From the NCBI GenBank assembly GCA_045642485.1, contig JAZUIV010000012.1, positions 4,598 through 68,597 on the forward strand: DNA of 64,000 bases, given 5' to 3'. Made by a program: the position numbers and the translations under genes. This document shows, in pieces, positions 43,888 through 52,370 of the stretch; position 1 is the stretch's first letter, and each line of letters starts with the position of its first letter. The notes under the pieces were generated by a model. It searched no databases and was not told where the DNA came from. It saw only the letters and a list, made by a program, of their open reading frames with translations. This DNA comes from Cacconaster sp045642485 (GTDB lineage Bacteria; Bacteroidota; Bacteroidia; Bacteroidales; UBA932).

Positions 43888-45887
43888 CTCTTTTCGGCTA
43901 TTTTTTTCAGTGCTCTCATTTCGTCTCTGTGACGCGCTGCCGCCACGAAGTCCAAAGCGGAGGCTGCTTCCTCCATACGGGCTTTGGCCGTATCGATGGC
44001 TTTACGTAGTTCTGTGTCTGACATTGAGAATATTATAGGGTCTTCTTCAAGTATCTGTTCAGGTGTATGATCCATTCGCGCCGCGTAACTTCCGGCTTCG
44101 CAGAGGGAGTTGACGGATGCTGACGAACCTACCTGATGAGGGACGATGCCGTGCTTCGCATTGTAGGCCATCTGCTTTTCCCGGCGTCTGTCGGTGGCTT
44201 CGATAGTCTGCCTCATCGAGTCCGTTATGGTATCGGCATACATTATCACTCTTCCGTTCACATTTCGTGCCGCACGTCCCGCCGTCTGGGTCAGACTTCT
44301 GCCTGAGCGGAGGAACCCCTCCTTGTCGGCATCGAGGATTGCCACCAGGGAGACACTGGGAAGGTCGAGTCCTTCCCTCAGCAGATTGACACCGACAAGG
44401 ACGTCGAATCTTCCCGCTTTGAAATCCTCCAGAATCTCCACCCTTTCAAGGGTGTCCACGTCGGAGTGAATATAGCGTGTCCGTATCTCCATTCTCGTCA
44501 GGTATTTTTCCAACTCCTCCGCCATTCTTTTCGTAAGCGTGGTCACCAGCACCCGCTCGTCCTTTTCAATCCTGATTTGAATTTCCTCCAGCAGGTCGTC
44601 TATCTGATTCTTTATGGGGCGCACGTCAATGGGAGGGTCCAGCAGACCTGTCGGACGTACAACCTGCTCTATTACCTCTCCCGCTGTCTGCTGCAGTTCA
44701 TAATCTCCCGGAGTCGCGCTGACGTACAGCCTCTGGCCCGTGAGGGCGTCGAATTCGTCAAACTTGAGAGGCCTGTTGTCCGCCGCGGCCGGAAGCCGGA
44801 ATCCGTACTCTATGAGAGTTTGCTTGCGGCTCCTGTCGCCGCCGTACATCGCGCGTATCTGCGGGATCGTGACGTGGCTTTCGTCAATGAAGGTCAGAAA
44901 ATCCTTCGGGAAATAGTCTATCAGGCAGAATGGACGGGTGCCGGCCTTCCTGCCGTCGAAATATCTGGAATAGTTCTCTATGCCCTGGCAGTAGCCGACT
45001 TCCTTTATCATCTCAAGGTCATACTCCACTCTGGATTTCAGACGTTTTGCTTCAAGAAACTTTCCCATTTCCACGAAATGGCCATACTGCTCCATCATAT
45101 CGTCCTGAATCTGGTTGACGGCCGCTCTTGTCCTCTCCTTCGAGGTGACGAAATTGTTCGCGGGGTAGATTGAAATTTCGTTGAGGAATTCGATTGTGGC
45201 TCCGTTGAGAGGGTCTATCATCTCGATTGACTCTATTTCGTTGCCGAAGAAAATCACTCTGTAGCCGTAATCGCCGTAGGCCGGGAAGATATCCACATTG
45301 TCCCCCTTGACGCGGAAGGAACCTCTCTTGAACTCGGCCTCGTTCCTGCTGTAGAGAGCGTCCACCAGGCTGTAGAGGAATTTCTGACGGCTCAGTTTCT
45401 GCCCGGTCTCAATCTTCACGGTGGTGCTGTGAAAATCCTCGGGGTTGCCGATTCCGTAGAGGCAGGAGACGGAGGAGACCACGATGATATCCCTTCTTCC
45501 GGACAGAAGCGAGGAAGTGGCGCTGAGCCTCAATTTCTCTATTTCGTCATTGATGCTCAGGTCCTTTTCGATGTAGGTATCGGTGGTGGGGATGTATGCT
45601 TCCGGTTGGTAGTAATCATAGTAGGAGACGAAATATTCCACCGGGTTGTCCGGGAAGAATGCCTTGAATTCGCTGTAGAGCTGGGCCGCAAGCGTTTTGT
45701 TGTGGCTCAGTATCAGCACCGGTCTCTGCAGCCGCTCAATCACGCTGGCCATTGTGAAAGTCTTTCCAGAGCCGGTAACGCCCATAAGGGTGGTGGCCGG
45801 ATTCCCTTCGTTGATTGAAGCGCAAATCCGGTCTATGGCCTCAGGCTGGTCTCCCGAGGCGGAGTAGGGGGCCTTCAGTTTAAACAT
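43884..45887 (-). CDS. uvrB: Excinuclease ABC subunit B
   Basis: A 667-residue UvrB starting at the ATG at 45887 (MFKLKAPYSASGDQPEAI). Motifs: Walker A MGVTGSGKTFTMA, beta-hairpin YYDYYQPEAYIP, DESH box in FIDESHVTIPQ, helicase motif VI region QTAGRAARNVNG and a C-terminal UVR domain (RKAIDTAKARMEEAASALDF). Complete and of normal length. It overlaps the DUF4293 gene by 8 bp and the RelA/SpoT gene by 4 bp, so translation of the three is coupled. Confidence 0.96.
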   Translation of the reverse strand: MFKLKAPYSASGDQPEAIDRICASINEGNPATTLMGVTGSGKTFTMASVIERLQRPVLILSHNKTLAAQLYSEFKAFFPDNPVEYFVSYYDYYQPEAYIPTTDTYIEKDLSINDEIEKLRLSATSSLLSGRRDIIVVSSVSCLYGIGNPEDFHSTTVKIETGQKLSRQKFLYSLVDALYSRNEAEFKRGSFRVKGDNVDIFPAYGDYGYRVIFFGNEIESIEMIDPLNGATIEFLNEISIYPANNFVTSKERTRAAVNQIQDDMMEQYGHFVEMGKFLEAKRLKSRVEYDLEMIKEVGYCQGIENYSRYFDGRKAGTRPFCLIDYFPKDFLTFIDESHVTIPQIRAMYGGDRSRKQTLIEYGFRLPAAADNRPLKFDEFDALTGQRLYVSATPGDYELQQTAGEVIEQVVRPTGLLDPPIDVRPIKNQIDDLLEEIQIRIEKDERVLVTTLTKRMAEELEKYLTRMEIRTRYIHSDVDTLERVEILEDFKAGRFDVLVGVNLLREGLDLPSVSLVAILDADKEGFLRSGRSLTQTAGRAARNVNGRVIMYADTITDSMRQTIEATDRRREKQMAYNAKHGIVPHQVGSSASVNSLCEAGSYAARMDHTPEQILEEDPIIFSMSDTELRKAIDTAKARMEEAASALDFVAAARHRDEMRALKKIAEKR

Positions 45888-46293
45888 TGAAAATGTGACT
45901 GGCCTCATCCTTGATGATCAGGCGGGAACTAATCATATAGAGAATAATGGCAACCAGCGGGAGAATGCTCCACGGTGAGAGAGTGAACCTGTCGTCCTTG
46001 TGGTGGATGATGAAGAACTCGACCAGAATCCATATTTGGAATCCTAACAATATCAAGCTGTTGAGCAGGCACAGACGTATCTGCATCAGCCGTTTGTCAT
46101 AGTGGAAGAATGTGACGGCCGCCAGCAGGAAGGTCACGAAAATCATAATCAGGAACTGGCGGTGTTCTATGAATTTAAGACTGAATTTCTCCGATGTGCC
46201 GGGCTCTAAGGTCCAGCAGAAGTCTGTTACGCCCATTGCGGCGATGGCGATTGCGGCGGCAATCAGAAGCCAGGTCTGTAGTTTTTTCCACAT
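45880..46293 (-). CDS. DUF4293-type four-helix membrane protein
   Basis: A 137-residue protein with four membrane segments (about 8-26, 47-64, 75-93, 107-124) and a short polar loop (EPGTSEKFSLKFIEH) between the first two. Size, topology and the MWKKLQTWLL start fit the Bacteroidota DUF4293 family, whose function is unknown. It starts 1 bp after the lytic transglycosylase stop and its end overlaps uvrB by 8 bp. Confidence 0.7.
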   Translation of the reverse strand: MWKKLQTWLLIAAAIAIAAMGVTDFCWTLEPGTSEKFSLKFIEHRQFLIMIFVTFLLAAVTFFHYDKRLMQIRLCLLNSLILLGFQIWILVEFFIIHHKDDRFTLSPWSILPLVAIILYMISSRLIIKDEASHIFNV

Positions 46294-46294
46294 A

Positions 46295-46978
46295 TCAGTA
46301 GCGGTTCTTTTCCAGTTTTTTGAATGCTTCGTATCTTTCTATTATCCCGGATACGTATTTTCTTGTGGGACCTTCTCCGTCAAACAGTCCTTCAAAGTCT
46401 TCCCATCTGTCAGTGCTGATGCCCTGAGCCGCGGCAGTGCTCCTTATCCTCTGTACCTTGCCGATGCCGCAGTTGTACGAAGCCAGCGCGTATTTCACTG
46501 CATTCACGGAGTCCATCCCCTCCTTCGTGAATATGTCCATCAGGTGTCTGAGATATCTGGAACCCGCCTCGATGTTGCGGCCCGGGTCCGTAATAAGATC
46601 TTCCGAGCTTAAGGTTCCGGCCGTTTCACGGCTTATCTGCATAAGTCCGTGGTGTTCCCGCCCGATGCTGTCCTCAGGAGGATTGAAGCCGCTTTCCTGA
46701 TACACTATCGACGCAATCAGCAGCCAGTCGATACCCGATTTGCCGCTGTTGCTGATAATCAGCTCGTCATAACCGTGCCGGAACAAATCGCTGAAAAGTC
46801 TTTTGGCGCGATGTCTCTTTTCCAGATAGGTCTCGGTATTTTCCCCGATAATGCTGACAAAGTGCTTCTCCGAAGACGGCGCGCAGGGGGACCTGTTGTC
46901 GGACAAGATTCCCATCATTGCCGCAACGACTGTACATACAAGTACTTGAGCGGGGAAGGATGTGGACAGGCGGGACAT
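46295..46978 (-). CDS. Lytic transglycosylase (SLT/MltF-like), exported
   Basis: The start ATG at 46978 overlaps the porin stop by one base (TAATG), giving 227 residues with an N-terminal hydrophobic export signal (QVLVCTVVAAMMGIL). The SLT domain is complete: catalytic Glu in VYQESGFNP, HHGLMQISRETAG, RNIEAGSRYL and ALASYNCGIGKV. It cleaves peptidoglycan glycan strands to anhydro-muropeptides in the periplasm. Shorter than MltF of enterobacteria because the solute-binding domain is absent. Confidence 0.87.
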   Translation of the reverse strand: MSRLSTSFPAQVLVCTVVAAMMGILSDNRSPCAPSSEKHFVSIIGENTETYLEKRHRAKRLFSDLFRHGYDELIISNSGKSGIDWLLIASIVYQESGFNPPEDSIGREHHGLMQISRETAGTLSSEDLITDPGRNIEAGSRYLRHLMDIFTKEGMDSVNAVKYALASYNCGIGKVQRIRSTAAAQGISTDRWEDFEGLFDGEGPTRKYVSGIIERYEAFKKLEKNRY

Positions 46979-49239
46979 TATCTGAATCCCCAGAAAATAC
47001 CGAACTTGAATCCCCTGACAGGCTTGATGTAGTGGTATGCGGAGAAATAGTCCGAGGTGGGCTTGTCCTTGAAGGCGTTGGTGTACTTGACGAATATGCA
47101 GGCCCTTTTCCACTGCATGTTCACGAAAATGTCGCAGTAGGGATTGTTGCCTATCAATTCCTTTTTCTGATTGTAGAATACACCGAGATCCGGGCTGTAG
47201 GACTGTGCGTAATATTTGGTGTTGAAAGTGCCGTTGACACCTATCTGCATCGTCATCACTTCCTTGACGACGGGGAATTCGACGTAGTATCTCAGGTTGA
47301 GAGCCAGTTTGGGGAGCGGCAGGACGTTTTCGTCAGACGAGAGCTGGAAGAGCACCTTGTTGTCGAAATGGAATGCCCATAACTTGAAGTTCTTCATCAG
47401 GTAGCCGCTCATTATGCTCATTGTGTTAGCATTTTGACGCACGTGAGACAATTCGTCATAGTAAATCATGTTCTTGACCAGAGCATAGCTGAACTGTGCT
47501 TCCAACTGCCATTTCGGGATGGTGAATAGTCCCTCGACTCTTGTCTCCGATGTTTTTGAAAGGTCCATATCCCATTGGTGGTGGTTCATATTGACCTTTT
47601 TGACAAACTGGTGAGGAGTTTTGAGAGATGTGCTGAAGCGACCAATTAGGTGAATACCTTTATCTATCGGATATACAGAGAATTTGACACTACCGTTAAG
47701 GTCGAAGTCAAGCATTTTGTATCCCATGAAATAATAATCTCCGAAGGCGTCCCAGGAAACATATCTGCTGAATTTTCCGTTCGCTCCGGCATAGAGGTAG
47801 GCATTGTGCTGTGTCGTATTTTTCGTGCCTGTCAAGTAGTATGAATCGTCGAACTGGTAGAGATTCATTATCTGGTATCCGATTCCGGCATTGATTCTGG
47901 AAATCGCCGCGTCCGGGGAGAAGGGCTGCAACTTTATGAAGAATTTGTTGTTGAAGCTGCTTGTCTTGACAAGGTCATTGCTGGACGTCCTGTTGAAGTA
48001 GAACTTGTTGAAATAGAAGTCCCGCCCGAACGTGTCGTTTTCGGCTATTTCGTCGGTGTAAGTCTTGCTGAATGAGGAGAATTCCCCGTAGTGCCCGATG
48101 AAGGCGGTGGTTCCTTCCCTCACTGAGAGGGAATCCCTGTTCTTGCGCAGGAAGTTCAGGGGAATCGTGTAGGAATGGTCGACGAACGCCGTAAGGCGGT
48201 TCATCTCGTTCCTGGCATTTGCAAGATTGACCTCGATGGTCTTGGTGTCAACGATGGTGTCCCGTATCCAGAAAGAATCCTGAATGCCGCCGTTTTCATC
48301 CCTCTTGACTTTCTGCCATATCAGGCCTCCGTTCATAATGTACTTCTTGCCCAGGTAGTTGACCGCAAGGGAGGTGGTCCTGTTGTCGGTTGCTTCGTTC
48401 TTGAGCATTCCCCGGGAACCGTATCTGAGATAAGCGATGGTGACATTGAATGCCGGAGAGAAATTCTGGCTCACCCGAAGGTTCAGTTCATTCTCCTCCA
48501 TCTCCTTGATTGCGAACAGAGTGCCCCAGTATGCAAGTTCTGTGTACGGCTTCTTGACGTTGAACTGGGGAAGGTTTTCCGGAGTGTAGGAATCTCCTAT
48601 GTACGGGGAGAAGACAGGGGCGTCCTCCACGACATCGCGCTTGAAGTAGTTGTAGTTCTGTGTGGCGGAACCGACTATTCCGAGATAGGTCGCGTTGACG
48701 TCCTTCTTGAAGAACGGATAGTCATTGAAATGGTAGTTGAAGGAGGTGTCCTGCTCCACAAGATTCACTTCATTGAATCTGGAGTCGGCGCTCCAGGTGA
48801 GCAGTCTCCTGTAGTACATCGAGTCAGGCACGGCGGAAGTGACCAGAATCCTTGGTGTGTTCTCCCGGACGCTGTCCCTGTATTCCTTTCGGATTCGCCG
48901 GATGGCTTTCTTTATGTCGTGGGTGTCCGGCAGGTTCAGGGCAAGGGAGTCATAGAATGCCTGACAGGTGGAATCGAGGAGGGGCAGGGAGGTGGTGTCC
49001 ACCTTGCTCCAGAACTCAGTGTCCAGCGAGTCGTAAAGGGCCGCCAGCCTCAGGGAATCCAGTTGTGCTGAAGTAAGAGTGTCAGCAATGCCTGCAACCG
49101 TGGAATCAACGGCGACGGGTTGTGCCGCCCCGGCGACTGCTGCAACCACTGAATCGGAAACATTTTCAGGGGTCTGTGCGTAGGAAACCCCTGAAGGATT
49201 CGGCAAGATGATCCCCAGCAGAACCGCTATGACGGTCAA
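46978..49239 (-). CDS. Large putative porin (outer-membrane beta-barrel), non-ATG start
   Basis: About 753 residues: export signal ending VSYAQ, a charged N-terminal region (~30-160), then a long series of amphipathic strands (NVTIAYLRYGSRGML, TTSLAVNYLGKKYIMNGGLIWQ, FNTKYYAQSYSPDLGVF) ending in GFKFGIFWGFR with a near-terminal Phe-Arg. This is the Bacteroidota 'putative porin' family seen beside housekeeping genes. I find no in-frame ATG or GTG near the signal peptide; TTG at 49239 is the best candidate, although the basic residues just upstream (GKLTYILK) suggest a start slightly earlier. Coupled to the lytic transglycosylase gene. Confidence 0.72.
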   Translation of the reverse strand: MTVIAVLLGIILPNPSGVSYAQTPENVSDSVVAAVAGAAQPVAVDSTVAGIADTLTSAQLDSLRLAALYDSLDTEFWSKVDTTSLPLLDSTCQAFYDSLALNLPDTHDIKKAIRRIRKEYRDSVRENTPRILVTSAVPDSMYYRRLLTWSADSRFNEVNLVEQDTSFNYHFNDYPFFKKDVNATYLGIVGSATQNYNYFKRDVVEDAPVFSPYIGDSYTPENLPQFNVKKPYTELAYWGTLFAIKEMEENELNLRVSQNFSPAFNVTIAYLRYGSRGMLKNEATDNRTTSLAVNYLGKKYIMNGGLIWQKVKRDENGGIQDSFWIRDTIVDTKTIEVNLANARNEMNRLTAFVDHSYTIPLNFLRKNRDSLSVREGTTAFIGHYGEFSSFSKTYTDEIAENDTFGRDFYFNKFYFNRTSSNDLVKTSSFNNKFFIKLQPFSPDAAISRINAGIGYQIMNLYQFDDSYYLTGTKNTTQHNAYLYAGANGKFSRYVSWDAFGDYYFMGYKMLDFDLNGSVKFSVYPIDKGIHLIGRFSTSLKTPHQFVKKVNMNHHQWDMDLSKTSETRVEGLFTIPKWQLEAQFSYALVKNMIYYDELSHVRQNANTMSIMSGYLMKNFKLWAFHFDNKVLFQLSSDENVLPLPKLALNLRYYVEFPVVKEVMTMQIGVNGTFNTKYYAQSYSPDLGVFYNQKKELIGNNPYCDIFVNMQWKRACIFVKYTNAFKDKPTSDYFSAYHYIKPVRGFKFGIFWGFR

Positions 49240-49286
49240 TTTCAGTATGTAAGTCAGCTTTCCTATGATTTTCGCCTCCGTATTTT

Positions 49287-51323
49287 CTAGATTATGATGA
49301 CTCCCGCCCCGGCCAATTCTTCCAGGGTGGCTTCGTGACCCTTCCTGTCAAGATACCCGAGCGCATTGCGAAGCAGATATACCTTGCGGCCCGATTTCAG
49401 CAGGTCAAGGCAGGTTTCGCGCACACAGTATTCGGTGGCTATGCCGCTTATCACCACCTTGTCGGAAAGCATCGTATTGAGCTCCATACCCTCCCTGTTG
49501 CGGCTTTCCAAACCGGAATACTGTTCTTTCCTGGTGTTGACCCCTTTGTAGAAGGTGTTTTCCACACTGGGACGGATGCCCTCCGGGAGTTCGGAGTATG
49601 ATTTGTGAATCTCCCCTCCGTGGGTCTGCATCACGCAGTGTGAGGGCCAGATTCCGCCCTGCTCCTTGAAGGAACTGTGATTTGCGGGATGGTGGTCCGC
49701 CACATAGAACACTTTCTGCTCGGGATGATTTTTCATATATCTGATGTCATCCCTTACGGCTTTAGCCGCCCCCTGGCAGGCCAGGCTTCCGTCTATGAAA
49801 TCGTACAGCATATCCACCACCACGTGGGAGAGGGTATCCTTGCCGGCATAGGACTCGTCGTTGAGTTTTATCTGTTGTATCAATCTGTTTATCAGCCCCA
49901 TCTTCAAGTCGTAAAGGTCGTCGGAGATATCTACTTTGTAGTAGTGGGGATTGATGATTCTGGTCTGGGTGGGATTGAACGATTCGAGGTTGTCCCTGTA
50001 GTATCCGCGCTTCTGCTCTATCGTGCGGCTGTCTTCCACGGCTGCTCCGCAGTCGAAAACAAGTTCCTGCAACGGCTTGAAGGTGTAGGAACCTGCCGGG
50101 AAGGTGGTGTATTTGGTTTCATCGTTCTCGTCAGTTATCTGAATCTCCTCGCCAGCATTGAGAGCTTTTTCAAAACTGTCCCCCCGGATACAGGTCACGT
50201 CGGCCTTGAACTTTCCGTCCTGAATGATTCTGTAGGTAATCTGGAAGCCGGGGTTGATGAGTTTGATTTTGTCCTCCGAGCGTTTCAGCACAGGATCCCC
50301 GTCAATCTGGACAAGCTTATAGACGTTGCCGAAGCAGGGGTTGTGTTTGCTGGTCGCAATAGCATCACCCACTCCGTAGGAGTCGATGCAGGAGCCCTGA
50401 CGTTCCAGTTCGGAGATTATGTATTCATCCAGAGAGTTGGTGACGAATATCCGGCATTTCTTCAGTCCGGCGCCGTCAAGGGCCTCCCGGCATTTCTGGG
50501 ACAGGTAACTGAGGTCGCCGCTGTCAAGGCGGATGCCGTATCCCGGCTCATAGCCGTCGTCGATTCCGTTTGCCTTGAAAGCCTTTATGGCGTTGCGGAT
50601 GCCGCATTTCAGGGTGTCGTAAGTGTCTATCAGAAGAATGAGGCCTTCGCCCCTGTGGGTGTTGATATACGAGTCGAAAGCGTGGTACTCGCCCTCGATG
50701 CTGCAACCGAATGCGGTGACGTAACTGTGTGCCATTGTCCCGCTTGCTCCGAATCCGAACTCGATCCCGGCAAGAATGTTGGAAGTCCCGGTGCAACCAC
50801 CTATGCAGGCGGCCTTTGCACCATATTCCGCGGCCCAGGGGCCGTGCGCTCTGCGGCTGCCGAATTCGCTGACCGGATGCCTTCCGGCCGCTCTGGAGAC
50901 TCTGGACGCTTTGGTGGCAACCGCCATCTGGTGGTTCATAATGCTCAAAAGGGGAGTCTCGAGTACCTGTGCCTCAATCAGGGGTCCGACCACCGTGATG
51001 ATCGGTTCCTTGGGGAAGGCAATCTCGCCCTCCTTCATTGCGAAGACCTGCCCTGTGAATTTCATCTTTGCAAGATATTCACAGAAAGAGCGGTACTCCT
51101 CTCCGGGAAGGAACTTCTCGAAAAAGGTGATATCTTCGCTTCCGAGCCCTTTAATCATCTGAAGAGCCTCCCTTATGCCGCTGACTACCGCCCAGTTGTT
51201 TTTGTCCGGGGCGCTTCTGAAAAACAGGTTGAATACAGCCGTACAATCCTTCATTCCATTGTCATAGAAGGATTTACCCATAGTATATTGATACTTGTCG
51301 GAGCAGTAGGAGATATTCAGCAT
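49287..51323 (-). CDS. Bifunctional nicotinate phosphoribosyltransferase - nicotinamidase
   Basis: 678 residues with two enzymes in one chain. Residues 1-~480: PncB-type NAPRTase with SDKYQYTMGKSFYDNGM, the phospho-histidine motif FGSRRAHGPWAA, ACIGGCTGTSN and GIRLDSGDLSYLS. Residues ~500-678: an isochorismatase-fold nicotinamidase with Asp in VVDMLYDF, metal ligands in DHHPANHSSF, Lys in ENTFYKGVN and catalytic Cys in IATEYCVRETCLD. Together they convert nicotinamide to nicotinate and then to nicotinate mononucleotide for NAD salvage. All catalytic residues are present in both halves. The gene starts 10 bp after tdh. Confidence 0.9.
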   Translation of the reverse strand: MLNISYCSDKYQYTMGKSFYDNGMKDCTAVFNLFFRSAPDKNNWAVVSGIREALQMIKGLGSEDITFFEKFLPGEEYRSFCEYLAKMKFTGQVFAMKEGEIAFPKEPIITVVGPLIEAQVLETPLLSIMNHQMAVATKASRVSRAAGRHPVSEFGSRRAHGPWAAEYGAKAACIGGCTGTSNILAGIEFGFGASGTMAHSYVTAFGCSIEGEYHAFDSYINTHRGEGLILLIDTYDTLKCGIRNAIKAFKANGIDDGYEPGYGIRLDSGDLSYLSQKCREALDGAGLKKCRIFVTNSLDEYIISELERQGSCIDSYGVGDAIATSKHNPCFGNVYKLVQIDGDPVLKRSEDKIKLINPGFQITYRIIQDGKFKADVTCIRGDSFEKALNAGEEIQITDENDETKYTTFPAGSYTFKPLQELVFDCGAAVEDSRTIEQKRGYYRDNLESFNPTQTRIINPHYYKVDISDDLYDLKMGLINRLIQQIKLNDESYAGKDTLSHVVVDMLYDFIDGSLACQGAAKAVRDDIRYMKNHPEQKVFYVADHHPANHSSFKEQGGIWPSHCVMQTHGGEIHKSYSELPEGIRPSVENTFYKGVNTRKEQYSGLESRNREGMELNTMLSDKVVISGIATEYCVRETCLDLLKSGRKVYLLRNALGYLDRKGHEATLEELAGAGVIII

Positions 51324-51333
51324 AACGGCAAAT

Positions 51334-52284
51334 TTATGAATTTTTCCGCAAGTGGAAAATCATATCCTTCGTCATCAGGTCAAGATCGTATTCCGGCTTC
51401 CATCCCCACTCCCGGCGAGCGCAGCTGTCATCCATATTGTCCGGCCAGGAATCGGCTATCGCCTGACGGACCGGGTCATATTCATATCTGACGCGCAGAG
51501 ACGGTATTTCGCGCCGTATCGCGGCGAAAATCATCTCCGGCTCGAAACTCATCGAGGCCACGTTGAACGAATTGCGGTGCTTCAGACCGGAAGGGTCGGC
51601 CTCCATAATCTGAACTGCGGCGCGGAGAGCGTCGGGCATATACATCATATCCATATATGTCCCCGGGGCTATCGGGCAGACAAATTCCTCGCCTTTCACG
51701 GCGCTGTAAAACACCTCCACCGCGTAGTCGGTGGTGCCTCCGCCTGGAGGCGTAGTGTATGAGATCAACCCGGGAAAACGCACGGAACGTGTATCGACAC
51801 CGTACTTGAGGAAGTAGTAGTCGCTCAGCAGTTCCACCGCAACCTTGGTCACTCCGTACATCGAAGTGGGGCGCTGGATTGTGTCCTGGGGAGTGTCCTT
51901 GTGGGGGGTGGTGGGCCCGAAGGCTCCTATGGAACTGGGAGTGAACACTGCGCAGCCCTTCTCTCTTGCCAGTTCCAGAATGTTGATAAGACCGTTCATC
52001 TGAATATTCCAGGCCAGGAGGGGCTTCTTTTCAGCGGTCGCGGAGAGAATGGCGGCAAGGTTGTAGATGGTGTCTATGTGGTATCTGTCGATTATTGATG
52101 CCAACTGGGCGGCGTTGCAGACATCCGCGAGTTCCGACGGACCGCTCTCTTTCAAAATGCCTTTGGGCTCCGCACCCTGAATATATCCGGCCACAACGGT
52201 GGCGCCTTCCTTTTCCTTTCTCAATTTCATCGTCAGTTCCGAGCCTATCTGGCCTGTGGAACCGATAACCAGAATGTTTTTCAT
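51334..52284 (-). CDS. tdh: L-threonine 3-dehydrogenase, SDR type
   Basis: A 316-residue extended SDR with GSTGQIGSEL (NAD site), NLAAILSATAEK, the Ser-Tyr-Lys centre in TPSSIGAFGP and SMYGVTKVAVE, and the FPGLISYTTPPGGGTTDYAVE block typical of SDR-type threonine dehydrogenases (not the zinc type of E. coli). It oxidises threonine to 2-amino-3-ketobutyrate, which the divergently encoded kbl product cleaves with CoA to glycine and acetyl-CoA. The pairing with kbl across a shared promoter region supports the assignment strongly. It is the first gene of a long minus-strand run. Confidence 0.92.
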   Translation of the reverse strand: MKNILVIGSTGQIGSELTMKLRKEKEGATVVAGYIQGAEPKGILKESGPSELADVCNAAQLASIIDRYHIDTIYNLAAILSATAEKKPLLAWNIQMNGLINILELAREKGCAVFTPSSIGAFGPTTPHKDTPQDTIQRPTSMYGVTKVAVELLSDYYFLKYGVDTRSVRFPGLISYTTPPGGGTTDYAVEVFYSAVKGEEFVCPIAPGTYMDMMYMPDALRAAVQIMEADPSGLKHRNSFNVASMSFEPEMIFAAIRREIPSLRVRYEYDPVRQAIADSWPDNMDDSCARREWGWKPEYDLDLMTKDMIFHLRKNS

Positions 52285-52314
52285 CGCTATGATGTTTTCA
52301 TAAAAAACGAATTA

Positions 52315-52322
52315 CAAAGTTA
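52315..52322 (-). promoter_or_regulatory. -7 promoter box for tdh, half of a symmetric bidirectional promoter
   Basis: The minus strand reads TAACTTTG, an exact TAnnTTTG match, 31 nt upstream of the ATG at 52284. With the kbl box it forms a near-palindrome centred on CTAAATTTAG. Confidence 0.7.
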
Positions 52323-52334
52323 CACTAAATTTAG

Positions 52335-52342
52335 TAGCTTTG
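52335..52342 (+). promoter_or_regulatory. -7 promoter box for kbl
   Basis: TAGCTTTG, an exact TAnnTTTG match, 29 nt before the ATG at 52371 and 12 nt from the opposing tdh box. Confidence 0.7.
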
Positions 52343-52370
52343 TGCAAGAATATACAAATGCATCGAAAAT

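Noticed and set aside
49677..51491. 604-codon open frame on the plus strand
   Set aside because: Antisense to the NAPRTase-nicotinamidase gene, whose catalytic motifs are complete; the plus-strand product has no recognisable features.
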